Shown one piece after another: positions 14,750 to 22,511 of a stretch of 23,167 nt of DNA; positions within the stretch are counted from its first letter, which is position 1, and every line of letters starts with the position of its first letter. The stretch lies in contig JAUPWC010000072.1 of assembly GCA_030916665.1 (NCBI GenBank), positions 1 through 23,167 on the forward strand, given 5' to 3'. A program made the position numbers and the translations under genes. The stretch is from Verrucomicrobiota bacterium. Its GTDB lineage: Bacteria > Verrucomicrobiota > Verrucomicrobiia > Opitutales > Opitutaceae. The notes under the pieces were generated by a model, which saw nothing but the letters and a program-made list of their open reading frames with translations, did not search any database and was not told where the DNA came from.

Positions 14750-16651
14750 ATGTCAGTCGTGATCCGTGATTCAACCGCGGGGGGGGTCGCCCTTCCGCCG
14801 CCAGAGGCTTTGCTTGGTGCCTGGACCGGCAGCGCCGCCTTTGTCTATTGCCGCGACCTCGCCGGCCGCTTCCTCGCGGCCAACGAGGCGTTTGCGCGCA
14901 AGTTCGGCCGGCCGGCCGACCAGATCGCAGGCAAACCGGTCTCGGGCGTCGTGCATCAGGATGACGTGAAGTCCTTCGCGCGCGCCGACGAGGCCGTGCA
15001 GCGTGCGCCCCACACCACCGCGCACGAGCAGCGCTGGCTGACACCGCAGGGCTGGCGCTGGGTGGACTGGGAGGAATCCGCCGTATTCTGCGTCGAGGGA
15101 CGCATCATCGGCGTGCGCGCCGTGGGCCACGACATCACGCGCCGCCGCCTCGCCGAGGAACAGTTCCTCAAGCTTTCCAGCGCTGTCGAACAGTCGCCCA
15201 TCGCCATCGCGATCACCGACGCCGACGGCCACGTGCAATACGTGAACGGCAAGTTCACCGCCACGACCGGGCTCACGCTCGAGACCATCCTCGACCGAGA
15301 ACTCGACGTGCTCCGCGAAGGTCACGTGACAGAACAGGCCTATCAGGATTTTCGCGCCCATGTGCGCTCAGGCCGCGAGTGGCGCGGCGAAATCCACCGC
15401 CAGAGCCCCGAGGGCCGCATCGTGTGGGAATCCGTGCAGGTCTGCTGCCTGCGCAATCCCGCGGGGGAGATCTCCAACCTGCTGCTGCTGCGCGAGGACA
15501 TCACCGATCGCAAGACCCTTGAGGGCCAGCTCCGGCAGGTCCAGAAGATGGAGGGCATCGGCACGCTTGCCGGCGGCATCGCCCACGACTTCAACAACAT
15601 CCTCGCGGTCATCAACGGCTACGCCGAGCTCTGCGTGCTCAACAGCAACGAGCCGGCGATCATCCAGAAAAGCGTGCGCGAGATCAAACGGGCCGCCGAG
15701 CGCGCCACCGGTCTAGTGCGCCAGATCCTCACGTTCAGCCGCAAGGCCGAGGTGCGCGTCGCGCCGCTCGACCTCAACCAACACCTGCGCGACCTCGTGA
15801 AGCTCCTGGCCGAGACCTTCCCGCGCAACATCACCTTCAACTTCGCACTCGACGACAGCCTGGCGCCGCTCCTCGCGGACCAGAACCAGCTGCAGCAGAT
15901 CGTGCTCAACCTCTGCGTGAACGCCCGCGACGCCATGCCCGGCGGCGGCACCATCACGCTCATGACCCAGCGGCTCGAGGGCGAGGCCATGCCCGCCAAC
16001 ATGCGCAACCGCCGCGCCTGCGCCTGCCTGAAGGTGAACGACACCGGCACGGGCATGCCCCCCGAGGTGCGCGAGCGCATCTTCGAGCCGTTTTTCACGA
16101 CCAAGGGCCCCAACAAGGGCACCGGCCTCGGCCTCGCCGTCGTCTATGGCATCGTGGCCAGCCACGAGGGCGCCATCGACGTCGAGAGCACCGTCGGTCA
16201 AGGCAGCACGTTCCGCGTCTGCCTGCCCTTCGCCGACGCCGCCGTGCAGGCGCCGATTGCGATCAAACCCAGCGAGTTCCCCGGCGGCCACGAGTCCATC
16301 CTCATCGTCGATGACGAGGCCGCGCTGCGCATGCTGCTCGAAACTACCTTCACGCGCAAAGGCTACACGGTCACGACCGCGTGCGACGGCTTGGAGGCCA
16401 TCGACGTGCTCGGTCGCGGGGACAAGCGCTTCGACATGGTGTTGCTCGACCTCAACATGCCCGGCGCCACCGGCATCGAGGTGCTGAAGGTCCTCAAGGC
16501 CACCCACCCCGAATCCAAAGTTCTCATCCTGACCGGCCACCTCACGCCTGAGGTGCGGGCCGAGTTCGAGTCCCTGGGTCAGCGGGACTTCGTGCGCAAA
16601 CCCTACACGTTGGACGAGCTCGGACGGCAGATCCGAGTTCTGCTGGCCTGA
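14750..16651 (+). CDS. PAS-PAS hybrid histidine kinase with C-terminal receiver domain
   Basis: A 633-aa soluble sensor kinase with no membrane segment. In order: PAS 1 (about 20-130, ending [13 protein letters not shown]), PAS 2 (about 145-255, [12 protein letters not shown] to [13 protein letters not shown]), a HisKA dimerisation helix with the phospho-acceptor His in [13 protein letters not shown] (His279), and an HATPase ([20 protein letters not shown] as N box, [26 protein letters not shown] as F/G2 boxes). A receiver domain follows (about 530-630: [11 protein letters not shown], phospho-acceptor Asp in [18 protein letters not shown]). This is the layout of one-protein hybrid kinases that signal to a separate output protein, perhaps the neighbouring HDOD protein. 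The signal sensed is unknown. An in-frame ATG at 14720 is possible but overlaps the predicted promoter. Confidence 0.93.
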   Translation: MSVVIRDSTAGGVALPPPEALLGAWTGSAAFVYCRDLAGRFLAANEAFARKFGRPADQIAGKPVSGVVHQDDVKSFARADEAVQRAPHTTAHEQRWLTPQGWRWVDWEESAVFCVEGRIIGVRAVGHDITRRRLAEEQFLKLSSAVEQSPIAIAITDADGHVQYVNGKFTATTGLTLETILDRELDVLREGHVTEQAYQDFRAHVRSGREWRGEIHRQSPEGRIVWESVQVCCLRNPAGEISNLLLLREDITDRKTLEGQLRQVQKMEGIGTLAGGIAHDFNNILAVINGYAELCVLNSNEPAIIQKSVREIKRAAERATGLVRQILTFSRKAEVRVAPLDLNQHLRDLVKLLAETFPRNITFNFALDDSLAPLLADQNQLQQIVLNLCVNARDAMPGGGTITLMTQRLEGEAMPANMRNRRACACLKVNDTGTGMPPEVRERIFEPFFTTKGPNKGTGLGLAVVYGIVASHEGAIDVESTVGQGSTFRVCLPFADAAVQAPIAIKPSEFPGGHESILIVDDEAALRMLLETTFTRKGYTVTTACDGLEAIDVLGRGDKRFDMVLLDLNMPGATGIEVLKVLKATHPESKVLILTGHLTPEVRAEFESLGQRDFVRKPYTLDELGRQIRVLLA

Positions 16652-16726
16652 GGCCCGGCCCGACTAACCTGCTGCCCGCTGGCTGCTTGGAAAAAACCGG
16701 AAATCTCCGAAGCCATGGAATTTCCC

Positions 16727-16753
16727 TCAAGAAACCAGCTGGCGGGCCGTTTT
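16727..16753 (+). promoter_or_regulatory. Possible sigma-28-like promoter for the secreted/TPR protein unit
   Basis: TCAAG, 14 nt, GCCGTTTT, with the same spacing as the kinase promoter and about 50 nt before the ATG at 16805. The -10 half keeps GCCG and one T only, so it is weaker. The 152-nt gap after the kinase gene holds no convincing terminator. Confidence 0.35.
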
Positions 16754-16804
16754 GGAAAGTCAGCGAATCAGAATCCTCCGCTGAAATGGAAACACTCTCA
16801 TTTC

Positions 16805-17404
16805 ATGCCTCGTGCATTTCCAACGTCTCCGCTTCGCGGCGGGGCAACTGCGACCTTGTGTCGGATGATCTTGGTTTTGCTCCATCTCTCGATGGTCGCG
16901 ACCGCCAACGCGGCGCAGCAAACTCTGGCCATTTCGCGGCCAGCCTCGCGTCCGTACCTGGCGACATTCGGGTCCCCGGCGTTGCGCTTTCAGGAGGCAA
17001 AGCCGGTGCTGCCGCCCGACACCAAGCCGATCGCCAGCGGTCCGCCGGTGGCCGCGAGCGCACCGGAAGTTGCGGAAGTCTCCCTGGCGAACAACCAGGC
17101 CGCCGCCTCGACTCCGCCCATGCCGCTGGACAATCCGGACACGGAATCGAGCAGCGAAGCAGCGGCTCCGGTGATGGTCGAACCAGTGACTCCCGCCAAG
17201 GAATCGCGGCCGCCGTCCAAGGCGCTGCCGATCCTGCCGGACGACACTCGCCGCAAGGTGCAGTCCCAGGACTTCCTGCCGCTCTTCCGTTTTCCGGGCA
17301 GCGCGACCTCCCCCGAGGACGTCACGGTGATCACACCCGGAGTGCCCTCGCCTCCGGCGCCCGCTCCGCTGCCACCCAGCTCCGCCACTTACCGGCAATA
17401 CTGA
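16805..17404 (+). CDS. Proline/alanine-rich secreted protein of unknown function
   Basis: A 199-aa protein with an Arg-containing N-terminus, then a hydrophobic stretch (MILVLLHLSMVATANAAQ) that looks like a signal peptide cleaved after ANA, so it is probably periplasmic or outer-surface. The mature part is low-complexity, rich in Pro, Ala and Ser (LPPDTKPIASGPPVAASAPE), with a more ordered segment near the end (LPDDTRRKVQSQDFLPLFRF). An internal ATG at 16865 would begin directly at the hydrophobic core and is an alternative start; an in-frame ATG at 16715 lies upstream of the candidate promoter and is unlikely. The stop overlaps the likely start of the TPR gene by 3 nt (CTGA), so the two are probably co-translated partners. 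I do not recognise the family. Confidence 0.7.
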   Translation: MPRAFPTSPLRGGATATLCRMILVLLHLSMVATANAAQQTLAISRPASRPYLATFGSPALRFQEAKPVLPPDTKPIASGPPVAASAPEVAEVSLANNQAAASTPPMPLDNPDTESSSEAAAPVMVEPVTPAKESRPPSKALPILPDDTRRKVQSQDFLPLFRFPGSATSPEDVTVITPGVPSPPAPAPLPPSSATYRQY

Positions 17405-18717
17405 GCCTCTGCCTCGGTCTTGCCGCGCCCCTCCGCGCAAGCGAGCCAACCGCGGCCCACCCGGAACCGGAAACCGCGCCCGAAGTCCACGCCGAAGCGC
17501 CCGCATCTCTACCTGTTCAGGCCGTCCCGGCTGCTTTCAGCCAGGACGACGATTGGCTGAAGGAGGCGCGCGGCCTCAATCAGCTGGGCGACAGCCTCTC
17601 CGAGCGCGGGGACTTCGCCGCTTCGGAAATCGCGTTCCGCCGGATCCTGAGCGACCGGCGCTACCCGGCGCAGGAGCAGCGCGATGCGCTCCTTGGGCTG
17701 GCCCGCATGTATCGCAAGCAGGGCGTGTTCATCAAGTCCTCGGCTGTTTACGAGAAATTCCTCAAAATCCACAGCGACGATCCGCGTGTGCCCGATGCCC
17801 TGCTGGAGTTGGGTCGCGCGCAGCGCGCCATGGGCGCCTACAAGAACGCGTTGAACCGTTTCTACAGCGTCATCAACTCGACGCTGAAGCTGTCCTCCGA
17901 GAGCTACGAACACTACCAGTTGCTGGCCAAGACGGCGCAGTTCGAGATCGCCGAGACCCACTTTGAAACCGGCAACTTCACGGAAGCCGCCAAGTTCTTC
18001 GACCGCCTGCGCTTGCTGGACCTCGCGCCCGAGGACCGCGCGCGCGCGCACTTCAAGGCCGCCGGTTCGCTGCTTTACGCCAATCAGGCCGAGCCCGCCA
18101 TCGCCAAGCTCCAGCAGTTTCTGGAACAGTGGCCGGCTGACGCCAATGCCCCCGAAGCCCGCTACCTGCTGGCGCACACGCTGCGCAAAATCGGCCGCAC
18201 CGAGGAAGCGCTGGGCATCACGCTGGCGCTGCTGCGCGACGAACACAGCAACGCCGCCGCCAACCCCAAGGGCTGGGCCTACTGGCAGCGCCGCACCGGC
18301 AACCAGCTGGCCAACGATTTTTTCCAGAACGGCGACACCTTGAGCGCCGTGGCCATCTACGAAAGCCTGGCCCGGCTCTCGCCGGAGAACGACTGGCGCC
18401 TGCCCATCCTCTATCAGACGGGACTCTGCTACGAGCGCCTGCGCCAGAGTGACCGGGCCGGCAAAGCCTACCGCGAGATCGTCGAGGTGGTGGCCAGCCT
18501 GAAGGACAAAGAGCCCTCCGCCGAGCTCAGCGAGCTGTCCCGCATGGCCTCCTGGCGCATTGGCCAGCTCGAGTGGAGCCAACAGACCGAGCGCCAGTTG
18601 CAGCAATTCTTCAGCGCCGCCTTGCCACCTGCGGCATCCCCGGCAACGGTGTCGGCAACCCCCGCCACCGACCATGACGCCCATGCAAGCGCTGCAGCAG
18701 CACCAGGATCTCTGTAA
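17401..18717 (+). CDS. Secreted tetratricopeptide-repeat protein with apparent CTG start
   Basis: A protein of about 438 aa made largely of TPR/Sel1-like helical pairs: DDDWLKEARGLNQLGDSLSE, AQEQRDALLGLARMYRKQGV, RVPDALLELGRAQRAMGAYK, ANAPEARYLLAHTLRKIGRT, WRLPILYQTGLCYERLRQSD. The overall plan resembles periplasmic BamD/YbgF-type TPR scaffolds. The N-terminus (LSLCLGLAAPLRA, then SEPTAAHPE) looks like a signal peptide. No ATG, GTG or TTG occurs near it in frame; the first in-frame ATG is at about 17707, inside the repeats. A CTG at 17401 overlaps the upstream TGA and would supply the start. The signal-like region extends a few residues upstream of CTG, so another non-standard codon (such as the ATA just before) is possible. 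The role is probably protein assembly or binding in the envelope. Confidence 0.75.
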   Translation: MSLCLGLAAPLRASEPTAAHPEPETAPEVHAEAPASLPVQAVPAAFSQDDDWLKEARGLNQLGDSLSERGDFAASEIAFRRILSDRRYPAQEQRDALLGLARMYRKQGVFIKSSAVYEKFLKIHSDDPRVPDALLELGRAQRAMGAYKNALNRFYSVINSTLKLSSESYEHYQLLAKTAQFEIAETHFETGNFTEAAKFFDRLRLLDLAPEDRARAHFKAAGSLLYANQAEPAIAKLQQFLEQWPADANAPEARYLLAHTLRKIGRTEEALGITLALLRDEHSNAAANPKGWAYWQRRTGNQLANDFFQNGDTLSAVAIYESLARLSPENDWRLPILYQTGLCYERLRQSDRAGKAYREIVEVVASLKDKEPSAELSELSRMASWRIGQLEWSQQTERQLQQFFSAALPPAASPATVSATPATDHDAHASAAAAPGSL

Positions 18718-19057
18718 CGAACTTCATCAGCTCGCGTTGGCAGAGAACAGTTTTCTCCAGCAACACCGCCGCACGCCCGACGCCGCGCTGCTGGAGCGAA
18801 AAAAAGGGTTGCTGGCCCGGCTCGACGAGACCCTCGCCGCCCTGCGTGAAGTCCCGCGCAACAGTGCCGACAGCGCCGCCTTTCGTGCCGCCCTCGACAA
18901 GACCCGCGCGCGCATCCTCCAGATTCTCCAGCTCGACAAGGAAAACGAGCAGCTGCTGCTGCGTTTCAGCCTGACCAGTGCCGCCCCCGCCGCCGCCTCG
19001 GCGCCCGCGGCACCGAGCGCCTCAATGCTGCAGAAGATTTATCAACGACACTCCTGA
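18674..19057 (+). CDS. Small coiled-coil protein, possibly FlgN-like
   Basis: A 127-aa, almost fully helical protein starting MTPMQALQQHQDLCNELHQL. Heptad-like leucines continue through LLERKKGLLARLDETLAALR and RILQILQLDKENEQLLLRFS, then an Ala/Pro linker and the end MLQKIYQRHS. Length, helix pattern and the KKGLLARL and KENEQLL segments recall the flagellar chaperone FlgN, but similarity is weak and I would not transfer the name. It overlaps the end of the TPR gene by 44 nt in another frame, so the two are co-expressed. An alternative start is the ATG three codons downstream (18683). The frame is open further upstream to 18560, but that part only shadows the TPR gene. Confidence 0.7.
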   Translation: MTPMQALQQHQDLCNELHQLALAENSFLQQHRRTPDAALLERKKGLLARLDETLAALREVPRNSADSAAFRAALDKTRARILQILQLDKENEQLLLRFSLTSAAPAAASAPAAPSASMLQKIYQRHS

Positions 19058-19103
19058 GTAGGGCGACTGATGAGGAAGGCCGAGGATCGTGGCAGGTCCG
19101 CTT

Positions 19104-19140
19104 AACGGTGCGAACCGTTGAAGCGCGCCCGCATGCGGGC
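19104..19140 (+). other. Two adjacent hairpins in the intergenic region before the second HDOD gene
   Basis: AACGGT-GCGA-ACCGTT forms a 6-bp stem with a GNRA-type loop, followed 7 nt later by the self-complementary GCCCGC-AT-GCGGGC. No T-run follows, so this is not a classical intrinsic terminator. It may be a transcript 3' end, an RNA element or a protein-binding site. The rest of this 188-nt gap holds the promoter-like site at 19212-19239. Confidence 0.4.
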
Positions 19141-19211
19141 TGACCACATGAGTGTTGAGGGCCGGAATGCGCGGGAGCTTTAACGGAAATTCACAAAAGT
19201 CAGCGAACTGC

Positions 19212-19239
19212 AAAAGCTTTCTGTAAAAGCTGCCGATAA
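19212..19239 (+). promoter_or_regulatory. Candidate sigma-28 (FliA) promoter for the second HDOD gene
   Basis: AAAAG, 15 nt, GCCGATAA: the -10 half is a perfect match to the sigma-28 consensus, while the -35 half is imperfect and the spacer one base long. The predicted transcription start coincides with the GTG at 19246, implying a leaderless mRNA. Confidence 0.5.
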
Positions 19240-19245
19240 GAGGAC

Positions 19246-20187
19246 GTGCTTCGCCTGACTGCATCCCCCTTCGGCAACGGCCTCACCTTGGACGAGGTGG
19301 TGCGCGACTTGGAGCATCTGCCCTCTGCGCCACGCGTGCTGCCGCGACTCAAACAGTTGCTCTGCGACGGCAACACCGCCATGAGCGAAGTCGTGGAGAT
19401 GGTCCGGCTCGACCCCGGAATCGCGGCCCGTGTGCTCCAGTTCGGCAACAGCGCCTATTTCAGCCACGGCCTGCGCTGCTACACCGTCGAGGAGGCGGTC
19501 AACCGCGTCGGCTATGAGCACATCTACGAGCTGGTCTGCACCGCCGTCGCATCGCAGGTGCTGGTGCGTCCGCTCTGCACCTACGGTCTGGAGGCCGAAG
19601 ATCTCTGGCAGAACTCGATCGCGTGCGCCTTGGCCACCGAAGTTCTGGCGGACAGGTTGAATGCTGATCGCGACGTCGCCTATACGGTCGGGCTGCTCCA
19701 TTGCCTGGGCATGGTGGTGATCGACGACTGGGCGACATGCCGGCAGCCATCATTGCGCCTGATTTCTAAGGGTCTGCCGCTCGAGAGCTGCGAGGAAGAG
19801 CGGGCCGTGCTGGGATTCCATCAGGCTGAAGCCGGTGCCGCGCTGCTGCGCCATTGGGCCTTTCCGCCGGTGATTTCCGAGCCCGTGCGCTGGCAATATC
19901 TGCCCGGCGGCACCGCCGCGCATTACCGGTTCGCGGCGCTCTTGCACGCCGCCAAATGGGTGCGCACCCGCGTGCTTCACTCCGATATGCACCCGGCGAC
20001 GCCCCAGGCACAGCTGCTCAACCGGCTTGGCCTCACCCTGGCCCAGCTTGAAACAATCGCCATCGACGTGGACCAGCGTCTGCGGGCCATCAACCGCCAG
20101 CTGGAGACCGGCGCCCCCACCCTTTCGCTGCTTTTTCCCGGTGGTGAACGGCAGATCACCGAATCGGGGGTTCGTCGCACAGGATAG
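19246..20187 (+). CDS. HDOD domain protein (second)
   Basis: A 313-aa protein with one HDOD domain (about residues 15-225): LEHLPSAPRVLPRLKQLLCD, EMVRLDPGIAARVLQFGNSA, TVEEAVNRVGYEHIYELVCT, then VGLLHCLGMVVIDDW where the HD-equivalent is HC, so phosphohydrolase activity is not expected. VLGFHQAEAGAALLRHWAFP follows as in other HDOD proteins. It is only distantly similar to the HDOD protein at 13615 and is not a recent duplicate. The start is taken as GTG at 19246; an in-frame TTG 14 codons on is an alternative. A perfect sigma-28-type -10 element immediately upstream suggests control with motility genes. Confidence 0.88.
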   Translation: MLRLTASPFGNGLTLDEVVRDLEHLPSAPRVLPRLKQLLCDGNTAMSEVVEMVRLDPGIAARVLQFGNSAYFSHGLRCYTVEEAVNRVGYEHIYELVCTAVASQVLVRPLCTYGLEAEDLWQNSIACALATEVLADRLNADRDVAYTVGLLHCLGMVVIDDWATCRQPSLRLISKGLPLESCEEERAVLGFHQAEAGAALLRHWAFPPVISEPVRWQYLPGGTAAHYRFAALLHAAKWVRTRVLHSDMHPATPQAQLLNRLGLTLAQLETIAIDVDQRLRAINRQLETGAPTLSLLFPGGERQITESGVRRTG

Positions 20188-20275
20188 CCGCCGGCACCGC
20201 CGGACCGGCCTGATTATTTGAAGGACATCGTCCCTGGGCGGTGTTATGCCTTGGGTTGCAGGCAGCCCTACCGTC

Positions 20276-20608
20276 ATGACACCTCCACCCGACCCGCTGG
20301 ACCAGTTGCTCGACCGCTGGTCCGATACCCCCGATCCCTCTCCAAAACTCACGGCCAGCGTGTGGCAGCATATCGCGCTGGACGACCGGCCGGCGGGCCC
20401 GGCCGGCTGGTGGGCGACCGTCGAGAGCTGGCTCGCGCGCCCGGCGTTTGCCGTCGGCTTCGTGACCGCGTGCGCCCTGCTCGGGCTCTTCCTGGCGGAA
20501 ATCCGGGTGAGCCACCTGCAGCGCGAGCGCAGCGCCGAGCTGGCCCGCAGCTACCTGCGGCTGATCGATCCGCTGCTCAACGCCCCGCCGCCGGAGGACC
20601 GCTCATGA
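20276..20608 (+). CDS. Single-pass membrane protein, likely anti-sigma factor (CnrY position)
   Basis: A 110-aa protein with an N-terminal cytoplasmic part (DPLDQLLDRW, SPKLTASVWQHIAL), one transmembrane helix (AFAVGFVTACALLGLFLAEI, residues 57-76) and a short periplasmic tail (RERSAELARSYLRLIDPLL). This size and layout fit small one-TM anti-sigma factors of the CnrY type, which hold an ECF sigma at the membrane. It is first in a three-gene unit ending with an ECF sigma factor. The ATG at 20276 is preferred over the in-frame ATG at 20246. The stop overlaps the next start as ATGA. Function is inferred from topology and order, since the short cytoplasmic segment has no firm motif. Confidence 0.7.
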   Translation: MTPPPDPLDQLLDRWSDTPDPSPKLTASVWQHIALDDRPAGPAGWWATVESWLARPAFAVGFVTACALLGLFLAEIRVSHLQRERSAELARSYLRLIDPLLNAPPPEDRS

Positions 20609-21057
20609 AACGCGCCCTGCTCACGCTCCTGCTCGGGCTGGCCGCCGGCACCGTAGTTCACTTCGCCTACTTTGCCCACCATCACCGCCAGGCCGACACC
20701 CTGGAAGGCCAGCTGGCGTGGATCCGTTCGGAGCTCAGGCTCAGCGACACGCAGTTCGAACGCATCCGCGACCTGCACCAGGCTTCGCACCCTCGCCTGC
20801 GGGAGATGGCCGCGCAGGTGGCGCAGATGCACGCCGAGTTCACGGAGTTCGAACGCACGCGCCTCACGAGCGACCGCGTCGATTTCCTGGAGTTCGCGCG
20901 CTTTGTCGAAACCCGGCGCGAGCTGAACCGCGAGTGCCTCGACTCCACGCGCCAGCTGGTGCTCGCCTCGGCCGAGGTGATGACCCCCGAACAACGCGAA
21001 CGCTACATCCGCCTCGTCGCCACGGCCGAGCCGCTGATGGGAACCCTCACGAACTGA
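20605..21057 (+). CDS. Periplasmic Spy/CnrX-like (heavy-metal resistance family) protein
   Basis: A 150-aa protein with an N-terminal signal anchor (ALLTLLLGLAAGTVVHFAYF, residues 4-23), then a His cluster (HHH, 25-27) and a four-helix part typical of the CpxP/Spy/CnrX superfamily: LAWIRSELRLSDTQFERIRD, LHQASHPRLREMAAQVAQMH, RRELNRECLDSTRQLV and VMTPEQRERYIRLV (the MTPEQR helix is characteristic). Such proteins sense metals or misfolded protein in the periplasm. His25-27, His58, His62 and Met75 are potential metal ligands, but I cannot superpose them on CnrX sites by eye. It is coupled by ATGA overlap to the one-TM protein and lies 19 nt before the ECF sigma gene. Confidence 0.8.
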   Translation: MKRALLTLLLGLAAGTVVHFAYFAHHHRQADTLEGQLAWIRSELRLSDTQFERIRDLHQASHPRLREMAAQVAQMHAEFTEFERTRLTSDRVDFLEFARFVETRRELNRECLDSTRQLVLASAEVMTPEQRERYIRLVATAEPLMGTLTN

Positions 21058-21076
21058 AGCGCCCGCCCCGCGCTCC

Positions 21077-21679
21077 GTGCCCAACGACCCTGCAACCGAC
21101 CAAGCCGCCCTGCTGGCGTTGCAGCAAGGCGATGCCGCCGCCCTCAACCGCCTGATCGCGCGTTGGCAGCGGCCGTTGCACAGCTTCGCCTACCGCTACT
21201 GCCAGAACCGCACGGACGCGGAGGACCTGGTCGCACAGGCCTTCGCCCGGCTCTACCAGCAGCGCCTCCGCCTCCGGCCCGACACCCGGCTCAGCGCCTG
21301 GCTGTTCACCACGCTGACCAACCTCTGCCACAACCACCATCGCTGGAAGCGCCGTCACCCGACTGTCAATTTTGAGACCGGTCCCGCTGACCCGGAATCA
21401 TCCGCTCCGCGCGGACCTGCGCAGGAGAATCTTCCCGCCGAGGGCCTGACGCCGGAGCTGGCGATGGAACACGACGAATCGTTGCGTGCCCTGCGTGCCG
21501 CCATCGACCGGCTTCCGCACGACCTCAAGGTCACGCTGCTGCTGCACCACTACGACCACCTCTCCTACCGGGAGATTGGCGAGATCACCGGGTGCTCGGA
21601 GCGCGGTGTGGAAACACGCCTCTACCGTGCGAAAAAACAGCTCAGGGACCTGCTCCTCCCGCACGTGGCGACCGGCTGA
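21077..21679 (+). CDS. RNA polymerase ECF sigma-70 factor
   Basis: A 200-aa group-IV sigma factor. Region 2 spans about residues 20-90 (LIARWQRPLHSFAYRYCQNR, DAEDLVAQAFARLYQ, LSAWLFTTLTNLCHNHHRWK). A charged linker follows, then region 4 (about 138-195: RAAIDRLPHDLKVTLLLHHY, LSYREIGEITGCSERGVETR, LYRAKKQLRDLL), the helix-turn-helix that reads the -35 element. Length is normal. The start is GTG at 21077; no ATG fits. Being last after an anti-sigma-like and a Spy/CnrX-like gene gives the order of CnrY-CnrX-CnrH. It probably activates its own operon and unlinked targets. No metal-efflux genes are adjacent within the window. Confidence 0.93.
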   Translation: MPNDPATDQAALLALQQGDAAALNRLIARWQRPLHSFAYRYCQNRTDAEDLVAQAFARLYQQRLRLRPDTRLSAWLFTTLTNLCHNHHRWKRRHPTVNFETGPADPESSAPRGPAQENLPAEGLTPELAMEHDESLRALRAAIDRLPHDLKVTLLLHHYDHLSYREIGEITGCSERGVETRLYRAKKQLRDLLLPHVATG

Positions 21680-21697
21680 GCGGCGTGGGAAGGTCCG

Positions 21698-22417
21698 TTA
21701 CTTGGGCTGGAACTTGAATTCCTGCTCCGCGTAAACGAGCACGGGTTCGCCCTTGCGCATCGGCGGCTCGAAGCGCCACTGCTCCACCGCGGCCACCGCT
21801 GCGGCCGCATACTCGTCGTCGGCGGCGTCCCGCTCCACCGCCGGCATGCGCACACGCCCCTCGGTGTCGATGTAGAACGCCACGGTCACCACGCGCGCCC
21901 GGCTGGTTCGGGGCGCCACGGGCTGCACGACCTGCACGGGATTCGGAATCCGGTCGAGTTCGCCCAGCTTGCAGGGCGAAAAGCTATAGCGCTCACGCAG
22001 TTCCCCGAGAATCATCCGCTGCTCCATCGCCCCGGGAAGACTTTGCACGATCACTCCCCGTTCGCGGAAGACGAACTGCACCTCGGTTCTTGCAGCGCGG
22101 GCGGTTCCCCGGGCGCGGGCCGGTTCGAAGCGCCAGCGCTTGAGCGCATCCACCGCGGCCTCGGCGAAGACTTTGTGCGTGTAGCCGGTCACGAGGCAGT
22201 CGGTCAGGTCGCCGTCGGCATCCACGCTGATCACCACCCGGGCTTCTCCGGAATAAATCGCCTCGTAGAGCATCCGGGGCGGGTAGGCCAAAACACTCGT
22301 CTGGTGGATCGCGATACCCGCCTCGGCGTCAGGCACCGGCAAGGGGGCGGCCGACGAGGGAATCTGGCCGACGACAAGGATTAAGACCCACAGGACGGGC
22401 AGTGCGCGCATGTTCAT
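21698..22417 (-). CDS. Secreted protein with two TonB C-terminal-like domains
   Basis: A 239-aa protein with a signal peptide (MNMRALPVLWVLILVVGQIP, cleaved near SSAA). Two copies of a TonB-C fold follow, each with the strand ARVVISVDADGDL or RVVTVAFYIDTEGRV and the helix-end motif KRWRFEPA (93-100) or EQWRFEPP (212-219). TonB itself needs an N-terminal membrane anchor and a Pro-rich stretch, and neither is clear here, so this is probably a periplasmic TonB-like protein rather than a true energy transducer. Tandem TonB-C secreted proteins of unknown role are frequent in Opitutaceae-type genomes (general recollection). Alternative ATG starts at 22432 and 22411 change the N-terminus by a few residues. 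It converges with the ECF sigma gene, 18 nt apart, with no terminator visible between them. Confidence 0.85.
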   Translation of the reverse strand: MNMRALPVLWVLILVVGQIPSSAAPLPVPDAEAGIAIHQTSVLAYPPRMLYEAIYSGEARVVISVDADGDLTDCLVTGYTHKVFAEAAVDALKRWRFEPARARGTARAARTEVQFVFRERGVIVQSLPGAMEQRMILGELRERYSFSPCKLGELDRIPNPVQVVQPVAPRTSRARVVTVAFYIDTEGRVRMPAVERDAADDEYAAAAVAAVEQWRFEPPMRKGEPVLVYAEQEFKFQPK

Positions 22418-22511
22418 GTCACTCGCCCGCATAACCCCGCCGCCCGGCCCATCCCTTCATCCAAGGATGTTTTGGGCACGATCTGCCGCAGATACGCACG
22501 CATGGGACGGT

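Noticed and set aside
17390..17410. Programmed -1 frameshift joining the secreted protein to the TPR protein
   Set aside because: The frames differ by -1, but there is no slippery heptamer, and the TPR frame has its own signal-like N-terminus.
17509..18684. 391-aa minus-strand open frame opposite the TPR gene
   Set aside because: The TPR pattern on the plus strand is unambiguous, even though its start codon is not.
19058..19245. c-di-GMP riboswitch before the second HDOD gene
   Set aside because: A GNRA hairpin is present, but the conserved GEMM core sequences are not.
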